Positions 43,780 to 53,100 of a DNA stretch of 64,000 nt are shown piece by piece. The position numbers were made by a program, and so were the translations under genes. Below the pieces are notes generated by a model. That model worked only from the letters and a program-made list of their open reading frames with translations, ran no database searches and was not told the DNA's origin. How positions within the stretch are numbered: position 1 is the stretch's first letter; each line of letters starts with the position of its first letter. The stretch is taken from the NCBI RefSeq assembly GCF_002806945.1, contig NZ_NIHC01000003.1, forward strand, positions 310,001 to 374,000, written 5' to 3'. Source of the stretch: Marinobacter salexigens (lineage in GTDB: Bacteria > Pseudomonadota > Gammaproteobacteria > Pseudomonadales > Oleiphilaceae).

Positions 43780-43938
43780 TAAGACCCCGTTTCAGGTGGT
43801 TTTATCCCGTTTTTGCAAAGTTATACTAAGTTCAACCAGACGGCATGCGCAGCGCAACTTTTGCAGAGCTTCCGTGCCACTCGACAAAACCAGAACGCTG
43901 CGGCAGTGCGCAGATGTAGCTAACAAGAAAGGTGAGCC

Positions 43939-45396
43939 ATGAAAGAATTCAAGCACTTTATCAATGGCGAGTATGTGCCCTCTGCCAGTGGAAAGTTATT
44001 CGAAAACCGCAGCCCTGTAGACAACAGTCTCATTGGTAACGTTCATGAGGCGGGCGAAGCAGAGGTTGATACCGCTGTTCGAGCTGCCAAGGCTGCCCTG
44101 AAGGGCCCTTGGGGCAAAATGACGCAGAAGCAGCGGTCGGAAATGCTTTACAAGATTGCAGATCGTATCAATGAACGTTTTGATGAGTTTCTCGAAGCTG
44201 AGTGCCTTGATACCGGTAAGCCACGTTCCATGGCCAGCCATATAGATATTCCCCGGGGGGCGGCTAACTTCAAAGAGTTTGCCGAATCCATGAGTCATCC
44301 GACAGAAGGTTTCCGGATGGACACCCCGGACGGGGCAGGCGCTTTGAACGTAGGCCACCGTACGCCAAAGGGTGTTGTCGCTGTTGTTTCCCCATGGAAC
44401 CTGCCGCTGCTGCTGATGACTTTTAAAGTAGGGCCAGCTCTGGCCTGTGGTAACACTGTGGTGGTTAAACCGTCGGAAGAAACGCCCGCGACGGCCACTC
44501 TGCTTGGCGAAGTGATGAACGAGTGTGGTGTCCCGCCTGGCGTGTTTAACGTGGTGCACGGTTTTGGACCGGATTCGGCCGGAGCGTTTTTGACCACTCA
44601 TCCACTGGTCGATGCGATTACTTTCACCGGTGAAACCCGCACCGGTGAAGTCATTATGAAAGCGGCTTCAGTAGGGCTGCGCAACGTTTCCATGGAGTGT
44701 GGCGGAAAGAACCCAGGCCTCGTATTTGCCGACTGCGATCTCGAAAAAGCCGTTGAAGGAACCATGCGCTCAGCGTTCGTGAATTGTGGCCAGGTCTGCC
44801 TGGGTACCGAGAGAGTGTATGTAGAGCGTTCGATTTTCGATAAGTTCCTCGCCCGGATGAAGGAAGAGGTCGCCAAACTGAAGCTGGGCCGCCCGGAAGA
44901 CCCTGAGGCCAACTTCGGACCACTGGTCAGTCTCGAGCATCGGGAAAAAGTAAAGAGCTACTACGACCTGGCCCGAGAAGAAGGCGCAACCGTTGAGATC
45001 GGCGGTGGCATCCCGGATATGGGTGCTGAGCTGAATGAGGGTGCCTGGATTGAGCCAACCATTTGGACCGGCTTACCGGAAGATGCTCGCGTTATCCGCG
45101 AAGAAATTTTCGGCCCTTGCTGCCACATCCGTCCGTTTGATACCGAAGACGAAGCCATCGCGCTGGCCAATGACACCAATTACGGCCTGGCCTGTGCAAT
45201 CTGGACAGAAAACTCAGCCCGCGCCATTCGTGTGGCGGAGCAGATGGAGGTTGGTCTGGCCTGGGTGAACTCCTGGTTCCTACGGGATTTGCGCACCTCG
45301 TTTGGTGGCGCCAAGCAGTCTGGGTTGGGCCGCGAGGGTGGTGTACACGGTCTTGAGTTCTACTCTGAAACCAAAAACATCTGCATCAAACTCTGA
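43939..45396 (+). CDS. dmpC: 2-hydroxymuconic semialdehyde dehydrogenase DmpC
   Basis: The 485-residue aldehyde dehydrogenase oxidises the ring-cleavage product to 2-hydroxymuconate with NAD+. It has the family length, the catalytic Glu in MECGGKNPG and the catalytic Cys in NCGQVCLG, and the coenzyme-binding GNTVVVKPSEETP and FTGETRTG. The N-terminal FKHFINGEYVPSASGKLFEN is DmpC-like. The ribosome-binding site is AAAGGTGA. It begins the lower-pathway operon dmpCEFGH; the hydrolase gene dmpD that normally follows is absent, since dmpE starts 9 bp later. Confidence 0.95.
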   Translation: MKEFKHFINGEYVPSASGKLFENRSPVDNSLIGNVHEAGEAEVDTAVRAAKAALKGPWGKMTQKQRSEMLYKIADRINERFDEFLEAECLDTGKPRSMASHIDIPRGAANFKEFAESMSHPTEGFRMDTPDGAGALNVGHRTPKGVVAVVSPWNLPLLLMTFKVGPALACGNTVVVKPSEETPATATLLGEVMNECGVPPGVFNVVHGFGPDSAGAFLTTHPLVDAITFTGETRTGEVIMKAASVGLRNVSMECGGKNPGLVFADCDLEKAVEGTMRSAFVNCGQVCLGTERVYVERSIFDKFLARMKEEVAKLKLGRPEDPEANFGPLVSLEHREKVKSYYDLAREEGATVEIGGGIPDMGAELNEGAWIEPTIWTGLPEDARVIREEIFGPCCHIRPFDTEDEAIALANDTNYGLACAIWTENSARAIRVAEQMEVGLAWVNSWFLRDLRTSFGGAKQSGLGREGGVHGLEFYSETKNICIKL

Positions 45397-45405
45397 GGAA
45401 CCGAT

Positions 45406-46191
45406 ATGGATAAGCAACAGATTCAGCTTTGTGGTGATGAACTCTATCAGGCCATGGTCGACCGCGTTGCCGTTCGACCGCTAACCGAGCGTTTTAGCGA
45501 TATCACCCTTGGCGATGCATACAACATCTCACTTCGGGTTCTGGAGCGTCGTATCGAGTCGGGAGAAAAGGTGATCGGCAAAAAGATCGGCCTGACCTCC
45601 AAGGCTGTACAAAACATGCTCAAAGTTGGTCAGCCGGACTTTGGTTACCTCACTGACAAGATGGCCTATAGCCAGGGCGAGGAAGTCCAGATTTCTGATC
45701 GCCTGATGCAGCCAAAGGCAGAAGGGGAAATAGCCTTCATTCTGAAAAAAGATCTGTTGGGCCCCGGTCTGACGGCAGCGGATGTGCTGGCAGCAACGGA
45801 TTGCGTTCTTCCCTGTTTTGAAGTGGTCGACTCCCGCATTGAAAACTGGGAAATCAAAATTCAGGACACAGTGGCCGACAACGCATCCTGCGGTGTGTTT
45901 GTGCTGGGTGATCGAGCAGTCAACCCACGCAAGGTGGATCTGGCTACCTGCGGCATGGTAGTGGAAAAGAACGGCTCCATTATCAGCACCGGTGCGGGCG
46001 CAGCAGCCCTGGGTAGCCCGGTTACTTGTGTTACCTGGTTGGCGAACACCTTGGGGCAGTTTGGAATTCCACTGAAAGCCGGTGAGGTGATTTTGTCAGG
46101 TTCACTGGTACCTCTGGAGCCAGTACAGGCTGGTGACTTCATGAGTGTGAGCGTTGGCGGAATCGGCAGCGCGTCTGTTCGCTTTATCTGA
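45406..46191 (+). CDS. dmpE: 2-oxopent-4-enoate (2-hydroxypenta-2,4-dienoate) hydratase DmpE
   Basis: The 261-residue enzyme adds water to 2-oxopent-4-enoate to give 4-hydroxy-2-oxovalerate. The metal-binding acids fall in [12 protein letters not shown] (E-x-E) and CFEVVDSRI, as in DmpE/MhpD. It is a paralogue of dmpH in the same operon; in other hosts the hydratase and decarboxylase form a complex. It follows dmpC by 9 bp with GAGGAACC as ribosome-binding site. Confidence 0.93.
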   Translation: MDKQQIQLCGDELYQAMVDRVAVRPLTERFSDITLGDAYNISLRVLERRIESGEKVIGKKIGLTSKAVQNMLKVGQPDFGYLTDKMAYSQGEEVQISDRLMQPKAEGEIAFILKKDLLGPGLTAADVLAATDCVLPCFEVVDSRIENWEIKIQDTVADNASCGVFVLGDRAVNPRKVDLATCGMVVEKNGSIISTGAGAAALGSPVTCVTWLANTLGQFGIPLKAGEVILSGSLVPLEPVQAGDFMSVSVGGIGSASVRFI

Positions 46192-46220
46192 CCGGCCCCA
46201 TTGATAACAGGATTACGAAT

Positions 46221-47132
46221 ATGAACAAGAAACTCAAAGCGGTCATCATTGGCCCAGGCAACATCGGTACCGATCTGCTGATGAAAATGCAGCGTTCCGA
46301 ATGGATTGAGCCCGTCTGGATGGTAGGTATTGATCCTGAATCCGAAGGCCTTAAACGTGCTGCCGAAATGGGTATTAAAACTTGCTCAACCGGAGTGGAT
46401 GGTGTTCTGGAACATATCATTGAAGATGATATCCGCGTTGCTTTTGATGCGACATCAGCTTACGTCCACGCCGAGAACAGCCGCAAGCTGAATGAGTTGG
46501 GTGTGATCATGATTGACCTGACTCCGGCTGCTGTGGGGCCATTCTGCGTGCCACCGGTGAATCTGGCAGACCATGCCAAGAACCTGGAGATGAACGTCAA
46601 CATGGTTACCTGTGGTGGCCAGGCCACCATACCAATGGTGGCAGCTGTAAGCCGTGTTCAGCCGGTAGCCTATGGCGAGATCATTGCAACTGTGTCTTCA
46701 CGTTCTGTGGGTCCGGGCACACGCCAGAATATCGATGAGTTCACCCGCACCACTGCTGGCGGCGTGGAAAAAGTGGGCGGTGCCAAAGAAGGTAAGGCAA
46801 TCATCATTATCAACCCGGCCGAGCCACCGCTGATGATGCGCGATACCATCCACTGCCTCACTGAAAGTGAGCCGGACCAAGCCGCCATTACGGACTCCAT
46901 TCACGCCATGGTAAAGGAGGTACAAAAGTACGTTCCGGGTTACACCCTGGTCAATGGGCCAATCTTTGATGGCAAAAAGGTCAGCTGCTACATGCAAGTG
47001 GAAGGGCTGGGTGATTTCCTTCCCAAGTACGCAGGCAATCTGGACATCATGACGGCCGCCGGACTGCGCACCGCCGAGATGTTTGCTGAAGAAGCAGCCA
47101 ACGGCACCATCAAACTACCGGCACGCGGCTAA
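46221..47132 (+). CDS. dmpF: Acetaldehyde dehydrogenase (acylating) DmpF
   Basis: The 303-residue enzyme converts acetaldehyde, CoA and NAD+ to acetyl-CoA. The Rossmann motif GPGNIG is at residues 11-16 and the catalytic cysteine is Cys131 in [11 protein letters not shown]. In the family it forms a complex with the aldolase DmpG and receives acetaldehyde through an internal channel; dmpG follows directly. The length agrees with DmpF (about 310). Confidence 0.96.
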   Translation: MNKKLKAVIIGPGNIGTDLLMKMQRSEWIEPVWMVGIDPESEGLKRAAEMGIKTCSTGVDGVLEHIIEDDIRVAFDATSAYVHAENSRKLNELGVIMIDLTPAAVGPFCVPPVNLADHAKNLEMNVNMVTCGGQATIPMVAAVSRVQPVAYGEIIATVSSRSVGPGTRQNIDEFTRTTAGGVEKVGGAKEGKAIIIINPAEPPLMMRDTIHCLTESEPDQAAITDSIHAMVKEVQKYVPGYTLVNGPIFDGKKVSCYMQVEGLGDFLPKYAGNLDIMTAAGLRTAEMFAEEAANGTIKLPARG

Positions 47133-47147
47133 GCGGGAGAAATGACA

Positions 47148-48176
47148 ATGAATCTGAACGGTAAAAAAGTCACGTTGCACGACATGAGTTTGCGCGACGG
47201 CATGCACGCCAAGCGTCATCAAATTAGCCTTGACGAAATGGTAAGTATTTCCACGGCCATGGATGAAGCGGGCATGCCGCTGATTGAAGTCACACACGGT
47301 GACGGCCTTGGTGGGCGCTCACTGAACTATGGCTTTCCGGCTCACAGTGATGAGGAGTACCTCAGCGCGGTAGTGCCAAAGATGAAAAATGCCAAAATTT
47401 CGGCGTTGCTACTGCCGGGCATCGGTACCGTTGACCATCTGAAAATGGCCAGGGATCTGGGTGTCTCTACCATCCGGGTGGCTACCCATTGCACTGAGGC
47501 CGACGTGTCAGAACAGCACATCGGCATGGCAGCCAAGATGGAATTGGACACCGTTGGCTTCCTGATGATGGCGCACATGGTTAGCCCGGAGAAGATTCTG
47601 GAGCAGGCCAAGCTGATGGTTGGCTATGGCGCTAACTGCATTTACGCCACTGATTCTGCAGGATATATGTTGCCTGATGATGTTGCGGCACATATAGGTT
47701 TGTTGCGCTCCGAGCTGCCCTCCAATATCGAAATTGGCTTCCACGGCCATCACAACCTGGGCATGGGTATAGCCAACTCTCTGGCAGCAATAGAGGCGGG
47801 CGCATCCCGTATTGATGGGTCTGTTGCAGGGTTGGGTGCGGGCGCTGGTAACACGCCACTTGAAGTGTTCTGTGCCGTGCTTGATCGCATGGGCGTAGAG
47901 ACGGGTGTTGATCTGTACAAGATTATGGATGTAGCCGAAGACCTTGTGGTGCCCATGATGGATCAGCCGATTCGTGTGGACCGCAACGCACTGACCCTGG
48001 GCTATGCGGGAGTTTACTCCTCGTTCTTGCTGTTCGCCGAGCGGGCAGAGAAAAAGTACGGCGTCTCAGCCCGTGACGTTCTGGTAGAGCTTGGTCGTCG
48101 GGGCACAGTGGGTGGGCAGGAAGACATGATTGAAGACCTGGCGTTGACCATGGCTAAAGAAAAAGGATTGATCTGA
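47148..48176 (+). CDS. dmpG: 4-hydroxy-2-oxovalerate aldolase DmpG
   Basis: The 342-residue TIM-barrel aldolase cleaves 4-hydroxy-2-oxovalerate to pyruvate and acetaldehyde. The N-terminal [16 protein letters not shown] contains the substrate arginine and metal-binding aspartate, and [10 protein letters not shown] supplies the metal-binding HxH pair. ATG 47148 is chosen because GGGAG is eight bases upstream; ATG 47142 is too close to it. Its stop shares one base with the dmpH start (TGATG), so translation is coupled. Confidence 0.95.
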   Translation: MNLNGKKVTLHDMSLRDGMHAKRHQISLDEMVSISTAMDEAGMPLIEVTHGDGLGGRSLNYGFPAHSDEEYLSAVVPKMKNAKISALLLPGIGTVDHLKMARDLGVSTIRVATHCTEADVSEQHIGMAAKMELDTVGFLMMAHMVSPEKILEQAKLMVGYGANCIYATDSAGYMLPDDVAAHIGLLRSELPSNIEIGFHGHHNLGMGIANSLAAIEAGASRIDGSVAGLGAGAGNTPLEVFCAVLDRMGVETGVDLYKIMDVAEDLVVPMMDQPIRVDRNALTLGYAGVYSSFLLFAERAEKKYGVSARDVLVELGRRGTVGGQEDMIEDLALTMAKEKGLI

Positions 48177-48982
48177 TGACTGAAGCATATGAGAACAAAC
48201 TGACCCAGGCGCAGATTGAAGAGTTGGCGGCCCACTGCGAGAAAGCTGAACTCGAAGCCTATGAGATCACCAAGATTACTGATGACTATCCGCAAATGAC
48301 CTACAAGGATGCCTTCGACATCCAGTGGGAAATGCGTCGCCGTAAGGAAGAGCGCGGCCATAAAATCGTTGGCATGAAGATGGGGCTCACTTCCTGGGCT
48401 AAAATGGCGCAGATGGGCGTTGAGCAGCCCTGCTATGGTTTTCTGGCTGATTACTTCAGCGTTCCTGAGGGGGGCGAAATCAAGCATGATGAGCTGATTC
48501 ACCCAAAGATTGAAGCGGAACTGGCCTTTGTGCTTAAGGACGAACTGAAAGGCCCGGGTGTACACATAGGCGATGTGCTGCGCGCCACCGATTTCGTGAT
48601 GCCTGCAGTTGAGGTAATCGATTCGCGCTACAAAGATTTCAAGTTCGATCTCAAGAGCGTGATTGCAGACAACTCCTCCTCCAGCCGTTTTGTAACTGGC
48701 GGGCGTATGGCAGACATTGCAGATGTTGACCTGAAGAACATCGGCGTTGTAATGGAAGTCAACGGCGAAGTGGTTCAGACTGGTGCAGGAGCCGCAGTGC
48801 TGGGGCATCCTGCCGCTTCCGTAGCCATGCTGGCCAATATGATGGGGGAGCGTGGAGAGAGCTTGCCCGCTGGCAGCTTCATCATGATTGGAGCGATTAC
48901 AGCAGCGGTTCAGGTTGATAAGGGTGATGCCTTCACAGTTCGCTATCAGGGCTTAGGCACTTTAAGCGGTAAATTTGTTTAA
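48176..48982 (+). CDS. dmpH: 4-oxalocrotonate decarboxylase DmpH
   Basis: The 268-residue enzyme decarboxylates the tautomerised 4-oxalocrotonate to 2-oxopent-4-enoate. It shares the hydratase fold with DmpE, with metal-binding acids in [12 protein letters not shown] and AVEVIDSRY. The decarboxylase assignment, rather than a second hydratase, rests on its place after dmpG and its N-terminal [19 protein letters not shown]. It is the last gene of the lower operon and is followed by a perfect hairpin at 48995-49021. Confidence 0.92.
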   Translation: MTEAYENKLTQAQIEELAAHCEKAELEAYEITKITDDYPQMTYKDAFDIQWEMRRRKEERGHKIVGMKMGLTSWAKMAQMGVEQPCYGFLADYFSVPEGGEIKHDELIHPKIEAELAFVLKDELKGPGVHIGDVLRATDFVMPAVEVIDSRYKDFKFDLKSVIADNSSSSRFVTGGRMADIADVDLKNIGVVMEVNGEVVQTGAGAAVLGHPAASVAMLANMMGERGESLPAGSFIMIGAITAAVQVDKGDAFTVRYQGLGTLSGKFV

Positions 48983-48994
48983 GGGATTAGGCTC

Positions 48995-49021
48995 GGCCTC
49001 TCTGACTGGATCAGAGAGGCC
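48995..49021 (+). terminator. Perfect hairpin after dmpH, lacking a U-tract
   Basis: GGCCTCTCTGA (48995-49005) pairs perfectly with TCAGAGAGGCC (49011-49021) around CTGGA. AAAAC follows on the plus strand and no T-run is present on either strand, so it is not a standard intrinsic terminator but sits where the operon should end. It may stabilise the mRNA 3' end. Confidence 0.55.
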
Positions 49022-49107
49022 AAAACAGCATAGAAAGCTTTCGTTAGTTAAAGAACGTATAAAATCAGCGTCCTACCTGTTAAGTCAGGCGCCAGGGAAA
49101 ATCTGGG

Positions 49108-50364
49108 ATGGTCATGATGCAGCCTGAAGTGACGTCGATAACACAGACGCGAACAGTTGCTTTGAGCATTTTTTTGCCATTCGCTATCGGCTATTTCGCG
49201 TCCTACCTTTATCGTGCCATCAATGCTGTTATCGCTGATGAACTGATGGTCGATTTGGGCTTGTCCGCAAGTCAGCTTGGTCTGCTGACCAGCACCTACT
49301 TTCTCGCATTCGCTGTGGTTCAGTTGCCGGTTGGCATGCTGTTGGATCGCTTTGGGCCCAGGCGGGTTGAAGCCTCACTGTTGCTGGTCGCGGCTCTGGG
49401 CGCGGTTGTATTCTCTCTGGCCGACAGCCTTACGGCCTTGACGTTGGGCCGATTACTGATCGGTGTAGGGGTGGCCTGCTGCCTGATGGCGTCGTTCAAG
49501 GCGTTTGCGCTTTGGTTCCGGCCGGACCAACTGCCAATGCTGAATGGCAGCCTCATGGCTTTCGGGGCGTTGGGGGCTCTCGCAGCTACTGTACCTGTAG
49601 CGTGGATGCTGGAATTTACTGGCTGGCGGCAGTTGTTCATGGGGTTGGCGGCAATGACCCTGATACTGTCCGCGTTAATCTTTATAGTAGTGCCTGAGCA
49701 CCGGGGGCCCCTTAAGGATGTCCATTTTGGTGCTCTGGTTGGTGGTCTGAAACAGGTATTGTGCGATCGTTTTTTCTGGCGCATTGCTCCGGTAGCTGCG
49801 GTGTTTACCGGCTCATCTATGGCTATTGCCACACTCTGGGCTGCCCCTTGGCTACGTGACATTATGCTGCAGGACCCCGGCCAGGTCGCAACAGCCTTGA
49901 TGTTCATGGCATTGGGAATGGGAACCGGGTTTCTAAGCCTTGGCTTCATTCTGGCGTGGCTACTCAGGCACGGCGTTCGTCCGGTGCCCGTTATTGCGGT
50001 GCTCATGACACTGTTTATGAGCATGGTTGCAGCCATGGCCTCGGGCTGGCAGGTGCCGATGCTACCTCTGTTCATGGCCTCGATGGGTTTTTTAGGCTCT
50101 TCGTCTGCCACGATATTTTCCTTGTTGTCAGGTCACTTTGACAGCAATTTGACGGGCCGAGCCAGCACCGCTCTCAACTTGCTGGTTTTCATCGCAGCGT
50201 TTGTTTTTCAGTGGGGTGTCGGAGTCGTTATCGGCGCCTGGGGTACCACAGAGTCTGGTGCCTATCCGGTAGAGGGGTATCAGGTTGCATTCGGCACGTT
50301 GGTTGCTCTGCAAGCCATTATGATTGCCCTGCTGGTCTTCAGTGACCGCAAGCTGACAACTTGA
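49108..50364 (+). CDS. MFS transporter
   Basis: The 418-residue protein has about 12 hydrophobic segments and the MFS A-motif region GMLLDRFGPRRVEA between helices 2 and 3. The N-terminal LPFAIGYFASYLYRAINAVIADEL is typical of the anion:cation/NNP-like or sugar-phosphate/aromatic-acid MFS groups. The substrate cannot be named. It follows the dmpCEFGH operon after 125 bp with a possible TATAAAAT -10 near 49056, so it may have its own promoter. A ketopantoate-reductase-like gene follows after 23 bp, probably cotranscribed. Confidence 0.85.
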   Translation: MVMMQPEVTSITQTRTVALSIFLPFAIGYFASYLYRAINAVIADELMVDLGLSASQLGLLTSTYFLAFAVVQLPVGMLLDRFGPRRVEASLLLVAALGAVVFSLADSLTALTLGRLLIGVGVACCLMASFKAFALWFRPDQLPMLNGSLMAFGALGALAATVPVAWMLEFTGWRQLFMGLAAMTLILSALIFIVVPEHRGPLKDVHFGALVGGLKQVLCDRFFWRIAPVAAVFTGSSMAIATLWAAPWLRDIMLQDPGQVATALMFMALGMGTGFLSLGFILAWLLRHGVRPVPVIAVLMTLFMSMVAAMASGWQVPMLPLFMASMGFLGSSSATIFSLLSGHFDSNLTGRASTALNLLVFIAAFVFQWGVGVVIGAWGTTESGAYPVEGYQVAFGTLVALQAIMIALLVFSDRKLTT

Positions 50365-50387
50365 AGAATAGGAACGAGGGTTTATTG

Positions 50388-51332
50388 ATGCTCAGCATAC
50401 TCATAATCGGCGCAGGTGGGGTTGGCGGATATTATGGCGCTCGACTGGTTGAAACCGGTCATCGGGTTGTTCTGACAGCACGCGGTGAGCATCTTTCAGC
50501 CATGCAGAAAAACGGGCTCGTGGTTCTCTATGAAGAGCGGCGGATACAGTGCAAGGTGCCGGCGGTTGATCACGCTGCACTAATGGACAATTACCGGCCT
50601 TCTGATTTTGATGTCATTTTAATTGCACTTAAATCCACCGCAACACAAACGGTGTTAGACGAGCTTGGGCAATGGTTGGCGCAGTGTGAGGTGCCGGTTT
50701 TGTCGTTGCAAAATGGTGTGGATAACGAGCCACTTTTCGCTCGTGTGCTGGGTGATACCCGCGTTCTGGGAGGCCTGGCTGTGCGGATCGGTGGCCACAT
50801 TGTTGAGCCTGGTGTTGTTGAGGCCGAAGGCGTGGCGCAGATAGTCATGGGGGAATGGCCGTGTGTTCCGGGTCTCCAGGATGCTCGCCGCCCGCTCCTG
50901 GAGACCCTGAAAACTGCCTTTGAGAAGGCTGGTATTCCCACGGCGATTTCAGACGATATTCGTTACGAGCTCTGGCGCAAGCTGGTGATCAATAATGGCG
51001 TCAATCCGATTTCTGCCCTTACGGGCCTGGATACTCAAAGCCTGACCCGGCACCCGCGGTTCAGTAGGGTCGTGTACGGGATGATGGCAGAGACCGCTGC
51101 TGCCGCAAAGGCTGATGGCGTCGAGCTTGGCAAAACGGATGTAGACGAGATGTTCGATCTGATCAGCAGCTTTAATGCGATCAAAACGTCGATGCTGGTG
51201 GATAAGGAGAAAGGCCGCCCACTGGAGCTGGATAGTATTGCAGGAGCCGTGCTCCGCCGCTCTGAAGCTCTCGGTATCGAAGCCCCTTACACTGCCACCG
51301 TTTATGCCCTTCTGGAGCATACTCAGGATTAG
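50388..51332 (+). CDS. 2-dehydropantoate 2-reductase family protein
   Basis: The 314-residue NAD(P)-dependent reductase has the N-terminal Rossmann motif IIGAGGVGGYYGARL, the QNGVDNE segment with the conserved Asn, and a C-terminal helical domain with the active-site lysine in LWRKLVINNGVNPISAL. Family members include PanE (pantothenate synthesis) and ApbA-like paralogues with other substrates. The genome probably has a separate panE, so this copy's role with the MFS transporter is open. ATG 50388 is used; a TTG at 50361 overlaps the MFS stop. Its stop codon overlaps that of the convergent gene (51329-51332). Confidence 0.87.
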   Translation: MLSILIIGAGGVGGYYGARLVETGHRVVLTARGEHLSAMQKNGLVVLYEERRIQCKVPAVDHAALMDNYRPSDFDVILIALKSTATQTVLDELGQWLAQCEVPVLSLQNGVDNEPLFARVLGDTRVLGGLAVRIGGHIVEPGVVEAEGVAQIVMGEWPCVPGLQDARRPLLETLKTAFEKAGIPTAISDDIRYELWRKLVINNGVNPISALTGLDTQSLTRHPRFSRVVYGMMAETAAAAKADGVELGKTDVDEMFDLISSFNAIKTSMLVDKEKGRPLELDSIAGAVLRRSEALGIEAPYTATVYALLEHTQD

Positions 51333-52375
51333 CGATCCGTCAGCTTGATCTCGATACGCCGGTTTTTCTGAAGGGCCTCTGGTGTGGTGGCATCCGCGAC
51401 CGGAAAGAACTCGCCAAACCCGGCTGCGACCATGCGGTTTTGCGGCACGTCCTGATTCGCCAGATAGCGAACCACTGCTACGGCGCGGGCGGTTGAGAGT
51501 TCCCAGTTGGAGGGGAATCTGGGTGTATTGATGGGAATCCTGTCGGTATGGCCGTCGATGCGGAGAATCCAGTCGAGGTCTTCCGGAATGGTTTCGACCA
51601 CATCGAGCAGTACTCCGGCCAGTTTGTCGAGCTCGCGCATGCCTTCAGCACCCAGCTGGGCAGATCCGGATGCAAACAGCAGTTCCGAGGGCAGCAGGAA
51701 GCGGTCGCCCACAACCCGGATGTTCTCATTGGCCGCCAGAATATTCCGCAACCGTGAGAAGAATTCAGACTGATACTGCTCCAGCTGATTGACACGCTCG
51801 GCCAGCAGGGTATTCAGGCGTTGGCTGACGTTCTCCAGCTCGCCTTCTTTATCTGCAGTCATTTTCTTTTGCAGCTTCAAAGCAGCGGTTATCTGCCGCA
51901 GCTGGTTTTGCAACGAGGCGATCTGATTGGATAGCCGCAGGATCATGTTTTGCTGGCTGATGGACAGCTCAGCTTTGTCATCCAGTTCCTGATTCATGTT
52001 CGCCAGCCTTTCTGCTCTGGCTTCGGCATCAGCGGTCTGCTGCATCAGCTGGTTTCGGGTAGCTTCCAGGCGGTCCTGGAGGCCTTCATTCTCAGCCAGG
52101 CTGTCACTGAAGTTGCTCTGAACGGTGAGCATTTGCTGCTCCAGAGCTTCCGTTTTGCTTTGTTCCAGCCCCAGCAGTTGCGATATTTCGTTCAGGCGCT
52201 GGTTCAGCCGGGCCAATTCGGAGTTGCGGTCAGAGAGGGTCTGAGACAGAAAAAGCTGGCTGACCACGTAGATTAACAGCATGAAAATGACCAGCATCAG
52301 CAAGGCCGAGAGTGCATCGACATACCCCGGCCATACGTTAGTGCTGCTTCGGCTTCGACGTCTGGACCCGATCAT
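51329..52375 (-). CDS. OmpA/MotB-domain protein with long coiled coil (orphan stator partner)
   Basis: The 348-residue protein has one membrane helix near the N-terminus (about 18-42, LSALLMLVIFMLLIYVVSQ) and a predicted coiled coil of about 150 residues (about 50-195) rich in Leu, Gln and Glu. A C-terminal OmpA-type peptidoglycan-binding domain follows, with IDGHTDRIPINTPRFPSNWEL. This is the MotB layout with an unusually long coiled-coil spacer. The membrane helix lacks the FADLM aspartate context of PomB; an Asp appears just before the helix (GYVDALSALLM), which is the more likely ion site. It overlaps its ExbB-like partner by 4 bp. Confidence 0.87.
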   Translation of the reverse strand: MIGSRRRSRSSTNVWPGYVDALSALLMLVIFMLLIYVVSQLFLSQTLSDRNSELARLNQRLNEISQLLGLEQSKTEALEQQMLTVQSNFSDSLAENEGLQDRLEATRNQLMQQTADAEARAERLANMNQELDDKAELSISQQNMILRLSNQIASLQNQLRQITAALKLQKKMTADKEGELENVSQRLNTLLAERVNQLEQYQSEFFSRLRNILAANENIRVVGDRFLLPSELLFASGSAQLGAEGMRELDKLAGVLLDVVETIPEDLDWILRIDGHTDRIPINTPRFPSNWELSTARAVAVVRYLANQDVPQNRMVAAGFGEFFPVADATTPEALQKNRRIEIKLTDR

Positions 52376-53100
52376 GGCTGTTGTTCAGAGCTGGTGAACG
52401 GGTCCAGAAGATTGGTCACACCGGTTAGCCATTCTTCCAGGCCGTCGTAAAAACGGTTCTGCGCATGGCCGGCCTGAATATCGAGAAAGCCCAGTATCAG
52501 TGAGCCGCCAAGGCCAAGTAGTGATGAGCTGAATGCCGTGCCCATGCCTTGCAAGGGCGTTAATAGCCCTGTTTGAAGATCAGCAAACACCTTGCCGAAA
52601 TCACCCTGGCCCATATCCAGGTTGGTAATGACCTCGCCAACCGCATTGATGGTGCCCAGCAAACCCCAGAAAGTACCGAGAAGACCGAGAAAAACCAGTA
52701 AGTTGATGAAGTAGCGTGTGATCTCACGCTGCTCATCCATTCTTGAATGAATGCCATCCAGAACCGTTCGAAGTGACATGGTCGAGAGGGTGAAGCGGTC
52801 TCGCTTGGCGTCTTCACCTAGTTGCCGTGCCAAAGGCTTGAGCAGGCGCGGCTCTTCCAGCACTGAAAGGCCGGAGTGGCCGGTGCGGAACTGGGCAATC
52901 CAGCGCAGTTCGGGGAACAGCACGAACACCTGTCGATAGGTGAGGCCGATGCCAACAAGCAGAACGCAAACAATTAACAGATTGAAGACCCAGTTCGCCA
53001 TGAATGCGGTGGCCAGAGGTTTGTGAACCAACACGCCAACAACGGCAACAACCGCCAGAAAAAAGGTCATCCAGAAAAGCGTGTGTTTTGGATTACTCAT
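52372..53100 (-). CDS. MotA/TolQ/ExbB proton-channel family protein (orphan)
   Basis: The 242-residue inner-membrane protein has the MotA/ExbB fold: helices near 10-30 and 35-58, a cytoplasmic loop, and two helices around 130-155 and 180-215 with LVFLGLLGTFWGLLGTINAVGE and GLGGSLILGF. With the OmpA-domain partner it would make a stator-like ion channel anchored to the cell wall. ATG 53100 reads MSNPKHTLFWMTFF; a TTG at 53133 is less likely. It is not a flagellar stator, since pomAB are elsewhere in this window. Its force-receiving partner, if any, is not encoded nearby. Confidence 0.85.
   Translation of the reverse strand: MSNPKHTLFWMTFFLAVVAVVGVLVHKPLATAFMANWVFNLLIVCVLLVGIGLTYRQVFVLFPELRWIAQFRTGHSGLSVLEEPRLLKPLARQLGEDAKRDRFTLSTMSLRTVLDGIHSRMDEQREITRYFINLLVFLGLLGTFWGLLGTINAVGEVITNLDMGQGDFGKVFADLQTGLLTPLQGMGTAFSSSLLGLGGSLILGFLDIQAGHAQNRFYDGLEEWLTGVTNLLDPFTSSEQQP

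Noticed and set aside
48014..48808. Antisense open frame (264 codons) opposite dmpG/dmpH
   Set aside because: Crosses the junction of two firmly identified genes and shows no protein-family features.
49320..50111. Antisense open frame (263 codons) opposite the MFS gene
   Set aside because: Low-complexity shadow frame of a membrane protein gene.
51329..53100. Possible Zorya defence system (ZorA/ZorB are MotA/MotB-like)
   Set aside because: The ExbB-like protein lacks the long cytoplasmic tail of ZorA, and no ZorC, ZorD or ZorE gene is adjacent; neighbours are metabolic and transport genes.
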